This document shows, one piece after another, positions 47,173 through 58,954 of a DNA stretch of 64,000 nt; the first letter of the stretch is position 1; the number at the start of each line of letters is the position of its first letter. The DNA lies in contig JAZGTN010000218.1 of assembly GCA_037783415.1 (NCBI GenBank), positions 992,001 to 1,056,000 on the forward strand, given 5' to 3'. The translations under genes and the position numbers were made by a program. The stretch is from Leptasterias polaris (lineage: Eukaryota > Echinodermata > Asteroidea > Forcipulatida > Asteriidae). Under the pieces are notes generated by a model. It did not search any database, was not told the origin of the DNA, and was given only the letters and a program-made list of their open reading frames with translations.

Positions 47173-50100
47173 TTTCGTATGCTTTTGAAGCTGGACTAGC
47201 TGGCATTCGTTGCGTTCGTGATGATGTTAAGGTGATCAGTGTGATCGAAACCTATTTAACGAGTCCCGCGCGCGCCTAAAAAGGGGGGGGGGAAATATGG
47301 ACATTAGACCTGTCTAAATATACGCGCCAAAATGTAGCACGCAAGCGCTGAATTTCAGAACCCACCCCCACCCAATCCCCACCCAATCCCCACCCACCCT
47401 CCTTATAATAGGAGGACTAAATTTCGCAGATTTAATTTACCGCCAAAACTTATTATCTCAATGATTTTTTTAGCTGCAGGATACCACTAGGCCTAGCTTC
47501 TTGTTGGGTGACTTGTCATTTCAGGTGGATTAACGGTATCAGTTAAAATCCATATTATTTGAGTTTTGTTAACTATGTTGGAAAGCTACCTGCAAATACG
47601 TGGCAACTATCGGCGGACACAGTCAGCAGGCGGACAGACAAACAACCATTTAACTTTAAAAAGTAAAGAAATGTGAATTACTTTTTGCTGTACGTCTTTT
47701 CTCCACCACTAGTATAGCTCCTGCAAAACATATTTCAACATTGCACTCACATTCATTTTGGCCCCTTTTCGGAAACCTTCCCGAGTAGCGCGTAGACCCA
47801 ACGTCGTGTGGGGACGTGATGTTGGGTGCATTGAAAACCCTTTCCCCGCGCGCTCCAAAATAAAACTCTATAACAAACGAAGCACACACACACTCCACAC
47901 CCTAAACAACACATGCAAAACAAAAAGCAGACTTACCATCGACTTTGCAGTTTCTGAATGAGTGGATTCTAGATAACTTATCCTTCAGACTTCAATAAGA
48001 TAAGCCAGTTATAAGCCAGTAAGCTTTCACGGTATGCACCCTTTTGATCACCTAAACATAATTATTGCCCTAGTCATCAAAGCTATGGTCAAAGCAACAC
48101 TCTGACGACATTGCCTCTCGTCAACCACAGTCCATATACACTACAGGGCTTGATTACATATTTACGTGTTCTGTAGTGGGTCCACATACATGTACATAGT
48201 ACCGGTATATGAATCTTCGGTTGCATCTTGGACGATAGGGCCTACCGTGTAGTGTTTCTCTTCAAATGAAGCTTCAAGAAGCTCCAAATGCTTATAGCTA
48301 TTTCATTATACGGACCGCAACAAAAGCATCCAATCAATTGTGAATAAGGCTTATGAAGCACATTTACGTGTAAAAGTACCGTATATTAAGTATACCGCAA
48401 AACAGTCTGTCAAGAAATCCAAAAGTGATAACTAAATTATTTTATAATTTCTTAATGAAATTATATTTAAAACAAATATATAAAAACATACAGAAACGCA
48501 AATTGGCGTTTTTAAACAACTTAGTTTCTACTGACACGTCTAGTTCATGGTCTAAATGAGTTTTGTTTAACATGTGATGTAACATGGTAGGCTATAGTAT
48601 AATTATAATTAGGGAAAATGATAATTGACTAGGCAACAACGGGAAGGACAATAGCTTTGACCATGGAGGTTGTCCTGCTCACTATATCAAGCCGAACAGG
48701 TTCAATCAAAAACTAATGGTTGTGTTCAAATCTTCCCAAGTTTATACCACAATTTGAGAACTAAATATGACGCATAAAAAGGCGTTCTCGATGCAGTAGG
48801 TAACCTAAGTGGGAACGCGGTGGGAAAGAGTGGCACATGCCCGCGGTGACTGATGACAGGGGCGTTATTATTCCAACACATTGGCAACGAAACCTGCTGC
48901 TTTGTACTGTTTTATAGTGGAAAGAGAAAAGCAGTTTTAAACAATAACTATAACAATAATAATGAAGAAAGGAAAATACTTTGCAATTAGGGGAATAAGA
49001 TACACGGAAATGTGAAAGTTATAAACTTACTGATTGGTAAGTTGCCTTTTCTTTAAAGGGTGTGTTTTCTCGAAGACAGTATCCACACTTACATTATATA
49101 GGCCTACATGAAAAAACAAACCTGTGAAATTAAGTTTCGGCTAAATCGGTCTTCGGAGTCAGTGAGTAAACATTGACAAAACCTGACATTATGTTTTCAT
49201 TTGTTTCAAACATCAGATTTTATTACAGTGATAAAGACTAATTGTTTAACCCATTGCTGAAAAACTATAGTAGGCCTACATCAAGCAAAACTATTTTAAG
49301 GGAAGTTTTTCACCATGAGTGGCTATCTTATACTATGTAAGTTATGTGCAAATCTGTGAAATGTTTTATTTTCAACCTAGCTAATGACATATCCTTTAAA
49401 AACTAAAACCCATTAAATGGCTCGAGCTAAGCTAAGCCAGTTTAGCAAACGATCTCCCATTCACTACACACATACCAATGCCCAGTAGTCATAGCAATGG
49501 ACTGACATTGCCAAACCCAAAGTGCCAGTTACATAACTTCAGTCGATGACTGCTTGGGTGGGCCAGCGAGTTGAGAAAATAGGCACTTCTGCATGTTCTG
49601 TGTGTAACCGGCGGAAAGGGTCCACGCGGTTCAACATACTAAAATAGCGTTGGGAGAGAAATTACATATAATGTTCGAGAAGGATCCGTCGCGCAATGTT
49701 TTGCACAGTTGAAAAAAATAATAATAAATGAGTCTAAAAGAAAATAGCTGCTTAACCCTATTTAATGAGACAATCAGCCTCTGACAAAAAGCCAAAGAGT
49801 TGTAATAATAAATACAAACAATTTAAACTGAGAATTTGGAGAGACGGGATATAGACATTTGCATCCACAAAAAAAAATATGAAAAGATTTGTGTAAAAAA
49901 AGGCAACCAAACAAGAAACAGAGGTTTTCTCATCAGGAATAGCTGTGTAGTCCCCTGTATGATCACATCAAAAACATTGAGTGCAACCACAATCTATCTC
50001 GAAACTAAAACGAAACAAATTAAAAAGTACACAGAGGACAAATCGCAGCTCATCCAAAATTGCTATCCCTTTGGCAGGCTATTTGACCCGTTGACATCTA

Positions 50101-53100
50101 TTATAACCAACCACGACTGATTGCGTATTATAAACAGCCAGCCAAGGTCGCAGCTGGACCCATGTACATCTCTTCCTGGATATCTTCCAAAATTCTTACC
50201 TCGGCTCATCAGCATTAAGGGATCGCCTTCGAGTGGCCATAAAACCACCACGGCTCGTGTATATAACCATAGAGCAAGGACAGAGAGGGGAAAGATACAT
50301 TTCCACTCTGCAGGAAAGGTTTTCCATATTCAATATTATAACCCATACAATTTACCTTTCGTGGTATTTCCCTTTACGTCAACAACTAGTGTTTTAAGCC
50401 GATGTTTCAAAACATTATAATTTGGTGGGGTTCTTCTCATGACTCGAAGACCGATTGAGCTTAAACTTTCACAGGTTTGTTATTGCATGTATGTTGGGTC
50501 ACATCATGTGTGGATCAGGTCTTTGAGTTGACAATTACCGATGTTGTACACACCCTTTGAACATCAGACTTTAATTTTTTAGAGATTCCATCCAAGCGGT
50601 TATGGTGTGAAAGTGCACATTGTCATTTTTGGACCACGTATAGATCCATGGTACCGTCATTTTTTCTATACCGGTACGTGTTTTGTAACTGTGAATAACC
50701 AGTATGGATAGCTATGGTGGATTGTAACACTCGATCAAACAGCACTTTCGTCAAGAACACATAACCACAAAAGTAATTATTAGCAGAAAATTCAATACAG
50801 CGGATTTTCAATTAATTGGCTTGATGCTTTTTTTGGCAACATAAATATTCAAAGATTTAAAAAAAGAGAGTTCCAAGATCATTGGGCTAGCTCGGTTCCA
50901 ACTGAGATGTGAGTAATGATTGTACCATTGAAATTAGGATGGCTGGTGGATTGATCCATGTGACCTGAACATTGTAAAGTTATCAAAGAACAATCCTTTC
51001 TCTGATCGATATGTATAGTTACATTATTAATCATAATTCATTACTGTGAAACTATGTAAAATGTTTAACCTTTTAAATTTCTTATTTCAAAATAATTTTC
51101 TATGCAATAAGAGTTCTATATATTGTAAAACATACTTTCGTACAGTTTCAAGTAACCCCGGTACAGGGATCGTCTCCAATTACCCGTTCTTATGAAATCA
51201 AGAGAGTCCATAAAGCAACAGTTGGGTAGCGTGGTGTAGATATGCACACTACCTGGAGGTCACACCTAACATTTCCAAGATACTCAAGCTTTATATAATG
51301 TTTCCGTTGTGGACATTATGAAAAACCATGTTTCAAGTGATGAGAGGATCTTTGCTGATAAAACTGTCTATACTTCCTCACCAAAATGAACTCATATGAA
51401 TATTGTCAAGAGACACTCATGGTTTGACGGGATAGCCGGACACAGCAAACAACCAATTCAAGCTACACAAAGTCAGCGGTTATGGTTAATCTTTTCCTTC
51501 CTCCATGGTTTAACCGTTTGGAAAGCTCTTGCCATGGGAGGTTGTCCTGTGTTAATCATCCAGTCGACTCGTTTCAAACCCTAACCCTACCTGAAAATCA
51601 TAAACATTTTTTTGTCAAATCTAATGGCACGATATAATAGGCCTTTATTCTTGCGATGATAGGCCCCTAATACTGTTGTTTTTCGGGGTTTTCGTGTGGT
51701 TTTCCCGGGCATTTCATGACGAAAGACATAAAATACGTAAAAAAGGGAGAGAAGATTTCACTCAAACTAAACCTGTTAAACCAATTCTGTTGACAAAATA
51801 ATGATGGTCAATCCGACGAAAAATAACCAGACGAGAGAACAAAACCGTAACAAACAAACAAAACAACCACAACAATAACATCAACAAGAACCAAGGGGAA
51901 TTGTACTATCATCCATTTTTGTTTTTCAAATTAGCTTTTCTGAATGACATAAACAATTATAATGATCTCGTCGTGCTTGACAGTAAGCTTAGTCTACAAG
52001 AACCTTCATTGACAAAACTCCAAGAATGCTGTAGCTTGATAATGGAAAGACTTATACTGGTTCTTACAATTGTGTACTGAGGAATATAAAAAATAATGGT
52101 GCTAAAAGTGTATCTTAAATTTTCTTTTTTAAAGGTTAGATGCCTGTCACACACAAATAATAATGATGTAAACAAATTGATGTAATCAATTCACAAAGTA
52201 ATAACAAGTTTATGTTCCACCTGCCCGAATCCTGAAATTGAAAGTAATTTCTAATTTAATTACGTATGCATAATTATAGAGAAGTAAAGCTCATATTTTG
52301 GAGTCACAGCATAAACTATCCCGTTGTCATCAGCTACTTCGTGCGGAATAGAGCTGGTTGTATTGGGTTGTTTTTTCTCCCTTGCCCGGTCTGCTCCAGC
52401 CACCTTGTGGGGAGCGGAGCACCGCTGGGCCCCACGCCAGTCTACTTGCGATTGCATTTGACTACGTACTATGTGATCACCGGACTTCCCACCCTCTCAG
52501 GCTCGGGGCTAGCCAGCCGGGTCCCTCGAATTGCTCAGTCAACTTACTTACTCTTTTGACAAACACAAAAAAGCTAAAAATGTGTCTCATGATAGAGTGT
52601 TCATAAAATGAATACATTCCTGAATCATAATTTGTGCAGTTTTTCAACTTATTGACTGCAAAATACCAAGATTCATTTATATCTCTAATAAACACATTTT
52701 GCAGTTTAACCAAAACTAGAACGAGTTTAGTAAAATGAGTCAAATTTAGCGCCCTCCTGCGCTTTGTAGTTCCCAAATAATTATTGTCTTATTATTTTTA
52801 TTCTATTTAATTTGAAATAAAATACTTACAAACCATTCAGCGCTTAAAAAACTACGCGAACTATTTAATTATATACCGGAAACTTATTTGAACCAAAAAA
52901 AATACAACATTTGTTATTTCTATCTTTTCAACATTCGGCCAATTTTTTACAAATAAAACGCACTGTAAGCTGTATGGTTAACACACCAACTTTTGTTACA
53001 CCTGCAATTTCTACAATATTAGTTTGTTCTCTCTCAATAATTTGGTTTGAAGAAGTTTTATTATTAAATTATACGATTAAAAATGTTAAGCTTGCTTTGG

Positions 53101-53589
53101 GGGTGTTTTTCATAGAATTGCATATGCATGTCAAAAGACGATGATTAAAAAAATTAATATAATTTGTAGCCTACCCGTAGACAAAAACGCTTGTTTTTTG
53201 TATCACTACTAAATTGAGATCAATTTCAACAAACAGTACAATATATATACAAATTAGCAGACAAGACAAGCCCAAGAAACAATAAATGTATACTTAACAA
53301 ATACTTCTGACACATAGAACAATTTTTAAATCAGACAAGACAAGCCCAATCTTAAGATAAAAGTGAACCTAACAACTGTGACACAAAATCTCATCAGTCC
53401 AGGCATAAAATAGGAATTGAATCTTTTACAATTAATTAAAAAACAATAAAAGAGAAATGGTTTAAATAAAACTTATTATTACAAATATAAATAACAAAGG
53501 AAAACCAATTCACATGCAGCATATTCTTGAGTTTAAAAACTAAGCACAAACGAATAAATAAGTACAAAAAGGGATATTCTTGATAGAAG
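47173..53589. other. Long stretch without a supported gene
   Basis: AT-rich sequence. Bases 47200-47420 upstream of the seven-exon gene hold a CpG-rich patch (CCCGCGCGCGCC) and a C-rich run, and may contain its promoter. Repeats: 49060-49400 (plus orientation) and 50425-50570 (opposite orientation) belong to the group at 27395. Bases 52330-52550 are locally GC-rich and open in several frames but unrecognised. Bases 53215-53360 hold two copies of CAGACAAGACAAGCCCAA. No tRNA or rRNA gene was found. Confidence 0.45.
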
Positions 53590-53746
53590 GGTGTAATTAT
53601 AATTAATTTAGAAGAATTCTTAAGATCCCGAAAGTGCCAGAACTATTAAGAGTGAGGGAATTTCTGATATTTGTTGGCAGACCACTCCAAACACGAGGGA
53701 AAGAATGAACTTAAGTGTTTTCTATGAGGTACAAATGGCTTAGTAT
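53590..53746 (-). mobile_element. LINE 3' fragment interrupted by the LTR element
   Basis: Minus-strand pieces TKPFVPHRKHLSSFF and, one frame over, PRVWSGLPTNIRNSLTL match the terminal blocks of CR1/L2-group LINE proteins. The LTR element begins immediately to the right, so it inserted into, or next to, this LINE. Confidence 0.5.
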
Positions 53747-53959
53747 TGTGACGCGACAGGGTGCTTACCCGGTTAATAAATATTCCATGTTAAATTGCAG
53801 AAGTGTAAAGGCTATGACACACGATTGAGGGCGCTAGCGCTAGCAGCATAGGCGTAGTACTAAAGCATAGGCGAAGCAGCGCGTGCACTGAGTGGACGGC
53901 GAGGGTCACCGTTCACTCATGTGAGGCGTACAGCGCATGCGCGAGGCTGCACCAAAAGC

Positions 53960-53967
53960 TATATAAA
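53960..53967 (+). promoter_or_regulatory. LTR TATA box
   Basis: TATATAAA in the 5' LTR, the expected RNA polymerase II core promoter. The same sequence occurs in the 3' LTR at about 59526-59533. Confidence 0.7.
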
Positions 53968-54517
53968 GCGCGTGTTTCCGTGTGAGCAGCGTCCTTCCGC
54001 TGTGCTAGGATAAGGTGCGTACAAACTGATAGGCGGGTATAACCTCCTTGTATAACCAGGCGATTGGGAATGTGGTAGGCTGTGTGGAGATAATAGGATT
54101 CTCATAGGATCCTAGCGGTTGTGCGATCGGAAATAGAGATCTCTGCCGAGACCCTGCAACGCAAGTTGCGCGGGGCGGTGACTCTATAATCTCCCGTGGC
54201 CTGATCAGACCCTTGTGTCCCGGTGTGCGAGGCTGGCGGTGCTGCCTGGTCCGTTGCTGTCATAGCGCTATCGAATAGAGTGAGAAAGGGCGTGAGACTT
54301 TTACCCGTGGGGCGTGCGATCGATTATTACGGGCGTGTTGCTGAAACCCATCAGTGCAAACTGCGTGGGGCGACATCCCTGTATTGTTATAGTCCCGACC
54401 TGCGTCATTCAAATCTTAAGCGCATGTCCGTAGCAAACTGAGACGTGAGTCATAGACCTCCATTTTGTTGTGTAAAGGGCGCCACCTACGGTGGTTGAGG
54501 AGCCGAGAAGATTGTAC

Positions 54518-54523
54518 AATAAA
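54518..54523 (+). terminator. LTR polyadenylation signal
   Basis: AATAAA about 560 bases after the TATA box, followed by GT-rich sequence. It is repeated in the 3' LTR (about 60084), where it would end the element transcript. Confidence 0.6.
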
Positions 54524-54804
54524 ACATCTTTGTTGCCATGTGTGCTACTTGAAACTTTGTGTCATCCTGTGTTTATTCTTGCTGTCTTCGTCTGGAGCCG
54601 AGTCTAGGAGTTAAGGGTCAGGGGTCATCAGTAGCATCCCGAGCGACGTACCATAATTATACCAGCACTGGGACGGTATATTTCTATCCCAACGGATCTG
54701 TCTCTAGCCGCTCAGAGCGTTTCCGGCCAGGCCGTCCGATGCCGACACCCTCTTAGGGTAGTTGTTCAGCAACTTCCTGTTCGAGGGGGGTGTTGCGCCA
54801 CAAA

Positions 54805-54820
54805 TGGTGTCAGAAGTGGG
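54805..54820 (+). promoter_or_regulatory. Primer-binding site, tRNA-Leu type
   Basis: TGGTGTCAGAAGTGGG begins two bases after the LTR. It is complementary to the CCA end of a tRNA ending CCCACTTCTGACACCA, a leucine-type 3' end. Minus-strand DNA synthesis would start here. Confidence 0.8.
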
Positions 54821-54928
54821 ATTGTGTTGGTGTATATTGTCTGTGGGTTTGCATTAAGTTGTTTGATTTGTCCAGTGTCTACGGAGCAAAACAATTACGA
54901 AGAGACGCCGGTTTAGTAATTGGGCAAC

Positions 54929-55548
54929 ATGTCGGGAGTTCCATCTAGTGAGGACCTACATAGGTCCCGATTGGAGCTTCAGTTATCGCAGTGGGAGAAT
55001 TGTCTGCATTTGGAACAGATTAAGAGGTTGGAGGCAACATTGAAAGAGGTAAAACCGTCTGGGGTAAGCCCAATCAGTGATGTTCCAAAGCCCGTAAGGG
55101 TTGATTCGGAAGTAAGATTTAAACTTCCGCGCCAAAATTTGGCCGAGCTGGGAGAGGAGACGTCTGGGTACTTGTCTTGGGAAGAACCAATGTCAGGTGG
55201 AGAAAAGTCTTCGGAATCCCATCCCGTAGTGGGGGGGGTGGTGAGTTTAGTTTATGTGATTGGACAACGCCAGTGAAAGAGAAGTTGTCCAGTCCGTCCT
55301 CCGTCGTTCCGGTAGAAAACAAAAGTGTGCATTGGAACCCGTTTGTGGATGCGGCAAGTACACCCGATCCGAAACAGCTACGGAGTGAGTTAATGAGTTT
55401 TGCTACGCGCCCGCCTGTGGTTATGGCTGAAAGTGTAGTGGCGGATGACTCGGCAGCAGACAAGGCTGGGCCTTGGCCGCTGAAAAGGGAGTCAAAGTTC
55501 ATTGAGAAGAGTGAAGGGAATGTACAAAGGTCCGTGTATAATGCCTGA
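54929..55548 (+). pseudogene. gag N-terminal region, two frame changes
   Basis: ATG 54929 opens a frame (MSGVPSSEDL...) with a helical, coiled-coil-like stretch. The frame is left near the eight-G run at 55231-55238 and protein-like sequence continues one frame over (about 55177-55548), including PWPLKRESKFIEK. Coding then shifts again into the long ORF near 55540. The first shift sits in a homopolymer and may be a read error. The second has none and could be a real break or a +1 shift. The near-identical LTRs argue against long decay. Confidence 0.6.
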
Positions 55549-58003
55549 TAGGTATAATGGTAAAGTCCCGTGGAACGAATACCACGGGCATTTTGAGAGC
55601 TGTCGTATAGTAAATCGATGGGATGAGCAGCAGTCAGCTGCGTTTTTGGCAGCAAGTCTTCAGGGAGATGCGATCCGTATCTTGGGCACACAAGATGGGC
55701 ACAAGAGGACGTATGAGGAGATGGTTATGTTGTTGAAAAGGAGGTTTGGGCCTGGCCATCAGGCGGAGAACTTCCTTGTTGAGTTACGTCATCGTCGGCA
55801 GAAGCCGAAGGAAACACTACAAAAGTTGTGTCAAGCGGTACACGAGCTGGCTGTAAAGGCGTATCCGGAAATACCCGAGGAGACAAGAGACCGGTTGGAG
55901 AAGAACCATTTTGTAGATGCTGTGTACGACCAGTTCGTGCGTGAGGGCATATTTCGGGCAAGGCCTAGGGATTTGTCAGAGGCATTGCAAGCCGCCTTGG
56001 AAACGGAGAATTTCCATAAAGTAGAGGCCCAACGGGTAGGAGAAAGACCGTCTAAATTTGCCCGAGGGGCTGACGATAAAGATGAGAAAATAGAGACTAG
56101 GTTTCAGTCGGTTGAGCGAACCTTAAGTAAACAGTCAGAGTGTGTGAGCAATATGGCTCAGCAGTTGGACAAGATACTTGGTGCACTGTCGCCCCAGTCA
56201 CGAGTGCGGCAGGCACCCAGTATGGTACCCGGACAGTTCGATGGTTCACCACCACCGACTAAGGGATATAAGGCGACTATGAAGTGTCATAATTGCGGAG
56301 TTCAAGGTCATTTTGCAAGAGAATGTCCGCAACCGAGAAGAAAGCGCCCAGGAAATAAAGTAGAAGTTAAAGAAGTAAAGATGGGCCCAGACAGTATTGA
56401 AGCGCCATTGGTAAGAGTGGCAGTCTTACAGCCGTCACTAGGAAACAGTGAGCTGAGGGATGCCCAAATTGCGGATGAAACGATAAGCTGGCTGTTAGTA
56501 GCTAAGAAAGAGGGAAAAGAGCGCCCTCTTTGGACAAATGTAGCTCACATGTCGCCAGCCAGTAAGACACATTGGTCCTACTGGGAGCAGTTATCGGTCC
56601 GAGAAGATGTGTTATATCAGCGATGGGAATCGGATGATGGAAAGTCCATCCGATGGAGGCTGGTAGTGCCTGAGAAGCTTAGGCAGAAGTTGACTGGAGA
56701 AGTGCATGGTGGTGGTCTTGGCGGGCATCTTGGTCTTAAAAAGACCATGGCGGGAATAAGGCAGAGGTATTTCTGGTCGGGAATGACTGCAGATGTAAGG
56801 TCCTGTCTTCGCAAATGTAGCCAGTGCGCAAGAAGGAAATCCCCTCCGAAGAGGCGGGTGGCACCACTGCAACAGTACAATATAAGGGGAACCATGGACA
56901 GGGTTGCAATGGATCTCGTTGGTCCCCTCCCTATGACGGAGGAGGGTAACCAATGGATACTGGTAGTAGGAGAATACACTACTAAATGGATGGAAGCATA
57001 TGCGCTCCCAGATGCAAGAGCTGAGACAGTTGCCGCCAAATTTGTTGGTGAATACGTATGCCGGTTTGGGGCGCCAAGAGAGCTTCATACGGATCAAGGC
57101 ACCAACTTTGAATCACAAGTATTTAAAGAAATGTGTCGAATATTGGGGATTGGTAAGACGCGAACTACGGCTTACAATCCGAAGTCAGATGGGCTTGTTG
57201 AGAGGTTTAACAAAACCTTGATCAACATGAACATGGTCTCCATGATGATTGACCCGCACAAAGGTCAACGCGATTGGGATAAGTATCTCCCATTCGCAAC
57301 TGGGGCATATCGAAGTACCCCACAGGAAAGCATCGGGGAAACGCCGAACATGATGATGTTAGGGCGGGAAGTTTCGCTCCCGATCGACTTAATGGTAAAA
57401 CATCCGGCACTAAGTGAGGATGAGCCGCAAACTGATTATGCGGAGAACTTGAGGAATCAAATCCAGAAGGCTCAGGACAGGGCACAGCTGTGCCTGGGTA
57501 AAAGCATGAGGCGCCAGAAGAAGAACTATGACCGGAAGGCATATGGGTCTTGCATCTCAGAGAACGAGTTTGTATGGTTGTTCAACCCCGCGAGGAAAAA
57601 GGGGGTTTGCCACAAGCTCCAGTTGAAATGGGAGGGGCCGTATCTCGTTCTTAAGAGGTTGTCCGATGTGGTGTTCCGGATACAAAGGTCAAAGGGCTCG
57701 AAGCCACGCGTTGTACACGCTGATAGGTTGAAACCCTACGTTGGGGAGCCAATCCAGTCTTGGAATACTCCAAGCAGGGTAGTCCCTACCGAAGAGCTCG
57801 AGATGCTCGAAATTGTAATAGAGAGTGACAAGTCACGTGATGACCTCACGGTCACGGAAGCCGTATCGGATAATATGGATATCGGTAGTAGTTATGACAG
57901 CAATGCACCTGCGCATGCCCCAGTCAATGTCACACCGGAGTCACCGGTGGAAAACAGGAGATTTCCGACGAGAACACACAGGTTGCCTGTGAGATACCGA
58001 TAA
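55502..58003 (+). CDS. Gag-integrase fusion protein lacking PR, RT and RNase H
   Basis: 833 codons; coding similarity starts near the Met-Pro of MPDRYNGKVPWNEY. Residues about 15-175 are a retrotransposon gag capsid (HFESCRIVNRWDEQQ, AAFLAASLQGDA, LVELRHRRQKPKETL). A zinc knuckle, CHNCGVQGHFAREC, lies near 262-275. After only about 40 residues come the linker that normally follows RNase H and the integrase: an H2C2 finger (HGGGLGGHLG...CSQC, about 403-445), a DDE core (MDLVGPLP, HTDQGTNF, and E in SDGLVERFN, about 470-580) and a GPY/F-like C-terminal module (WEGPYLVLKR, about 715). No DTG/DSG protease, YXDD polymerase or RNase H is present. The junction is in frame, so one protein would carry both capsid and integrase functions. 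Confidence 0.9.
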   Translation: MRRVKGMYKGPCIMPDRYNGKVPWNEYHGHFESCRIVNRWDEQQSAAFLAASLQGDAIRILGTQDGHKRTYEEMVMLLKRRFGPGHQAENFLVELRHRRQKPKETLQKLCQAVHELAVKAYPEIPEETRDRLEKNHFVDAVYDQFVREGIFRARPRDLSEALQAALETENFHKVEAQRVGERPSKFARGADDKDEKIETRFQSVERTLSKQSECVSNMAQQLDKILGALSPQSRVRQAPSMVPGQFDGSPPPTKGYKATMKCHNCGVQGHFARECPQPRRKRPGNKVEVKEVKMGPDSIEAPLVRVAVLQPSLGNSELRDAQIADETISWLLVAKKEGKERPLWTNVAHMSPASKTHWSYWEQLSVREDVLYQRWESDDGKSIRWRLVVPEKLRQKLTGEVHGGGLGGHLGLKKTMAGIRQRYFWSGMTADVRSCLRKCSQCARRKSPPKRRVAPLQQYNIRGTMDRVAMDLVGPLPMTEEGNQWILVVGEYTTKWMEAYALPDARAETVAAKFVGEYVCRFGAPRELHTDQGTNFESQVFKEMCRILGIGKTRTTAYNPKSDGLVERFNKTLINMNMVSMMIDPHKGQRDWDKYLPFATGAYRSTPQESIGETPNMMMLGREVSLPIDLMVKHPALSEDEPQTDYAENLRNQIQKAQDRAQLCLGKSMRRQKKNYDRKAYGSCISENEFVWLFNPARKKGVCHKLQLKWEGPYLVLKRLSDVVFRIQRSKGSKPRVVHADRLKPYVGEPIQSWNTPSRVVPTEELEMLEIVIESDKSRDDLTVTEAVSDNMDIGSSYDSNAPAHAPVNVTPESPVENRRFPTRTHRLPVRYR

Positions 58004-58080
58004 AGCCACAATTGAATTGTTGTACATAATTGGTGGTCGAGTGTTTACTAAAAGAAATTATGTTTTCTTTGTTCCCCTGC

Positions 58081-58082
58081 AG
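58081..58082 (+). promoter_or_regulatory. Putative splice acceptor before the C2H2 ORF
   Basis: A pyrimidine-rich stretch, TTTTCTTTGTTCCCCTGCAG, ends in AG 15 bases before the ATG at 58097. This is the position where env-like ORFs of gypsy-type elements are spliced to an upstream leader. A donor was not identified. Confidence 0.45.
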
Positions 58083-58096
58083 ATTAATGAGAAAAG

Positions 58097-58954
58097 ATGG
58101 CGCCCCCTTGTGAGAAGAAGCAGGAGTGTGACATGTGCGGGAAAATGTACGCCAAATACAAGGGCCTCATGAGGCACAAGCGTCTAGACCACGGACCGGT
58201 GGTGGTGATGTATTGCCTTTGTTGCGGATATTTCGGAAAGAGAAGGAGCAACCTCCGCAGGCACTACCTTGCAGAGCATCCAGGCCGGGTGAGTGATGTG
58301 GATGCGTTGAAGAAAGAGCCAATCAGAAAGCACACGGCTACCACCATGAATGTGAGGCGGGTGGTAGGCACCCCAGCGCCACCGTCAACCATGGCGGCAG
58401 AGCCGAGCTATAGTCAGGAGGCTAAGCGAGGAGAACCAGTGCCAGAGCTGCCACCCCTCCGGATTCTTCCATCTATGCTATCCCCCCTGCAGGACTCTCC
58501 AATGAGAGAAGATGATGTGCTTAGTCTGGGCTCCATGCCACCGCTGGAAATATGCGAGGAACTGGGTGATGATCTCCCCAACCAAATACCCCCCGACGAT
58601 GGACCGCCCGTTGACCTCCGCAACCTGCTGACCCCGATGGATGTGTCGGCAGTACATAGGCCCGACCTCCGCAACCTTCTGGCCTCCAAGGATGTGCCAG
58701 TGGCACACACCAAGCCAGCCCCAGAACGTGTACCTCCTCCAAGGGAGTCCTCTCCTTCTTCTTCGTCGCCGAGTCAACCCCGGGTGGAGCTACTCAGGAC
58801 CGGCATCCCAGAACTAGCAACGATCACGGAGGTCATCACTACGTACACCGTCGTCGGGGGAGTACTGATTTCTAAAGAACACAAGCAGCGGTCGTATCTG
58901 CGGGACGTCATCGTTCACTGTGGCAAGGCACTACCGGGCCACGATGGGAAGTGA
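58097..58954 (+). CDS. C2H2 zinc-finger ORF at the env position of the LTR element
   Basis: 285 codons with a clean ATG. The N-terminus carries two zinc-finger-like units: CDMCGKMYAKYKGLMRHKRL (C-x2-C, H-x4-H) and CLCCGYFGKRR followed by HYLAEH. The rest is Pro/Ser/acidic with two similar blocks (PVDLRNLLTPMDV and RPDLRNLLASKDV) and a conserved-looking C-terminus, ITEVITTYTVVGGVLISKEH. No signal peptide or membrane segment is seen, so it is not an envelope. It may bind nucleic acid or be a captured host gene. It is intact and in the element's orientation. Confidence 0.75.
   Translation: MAPPCEKKQECDMCGKMYAKYKGLMRHKRLDHGPVVVMYCLCCGYFGKRRSNLRRHYLAEHPGRVSDVDALKKEPIRKHTATTMNVRRVVGTPAPPSTMAAEPSYSQEAKRGEPVPELPPLRILPSMLSPLQDSPMREDDVLSLGSMPPLEICEELGDDLPNQIPPDDGPPVDLRNLLTPMDVSAVHRPDLRNLLASKDVPVAHTKPAPERVPPPRESSPSSSSPSQPRVELLRTGIPELATITEVITTYTVVGGVLISKEHKQRSYLRDVIVHCGKALPGHDGK

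Larger units (their letters stand above)
53747..54802 (+). repeat. 5' LTR
   Basis: 1056 bases, starting TGTGACGCG and ending GTTGCGCCACA. It is GC-rich and CpG-rich relative to the flanks and contains a GCGCTAGCGCTAGC palindrome near 53829, a TATA box at 53960 and AATAAA at 54518. That gives a plausible U3-R-U5 order. Confidence 0.92.

Noticed and set aside
52266..52606. Overlapping ORFs in a GC-rich patch, also considered as an snRNA
   Set aside because: No splice, promoter or domain support. The similarity to snRNA motifs such as ACTTAC was only a few bases.
57222..57542. Minus-strand ORFs inside the gag-integrase and C2H2 genes
   Set aside because: They lie opposite well-supported domains and have no motifs of their own.
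58097..58954. Envelope gene of an endogenous retrovirus
   Set aside because: No signal peptide, glycosylation-rich ectodomain or membrane anchor is present. The N-terminus has C2H2 fingers instead.
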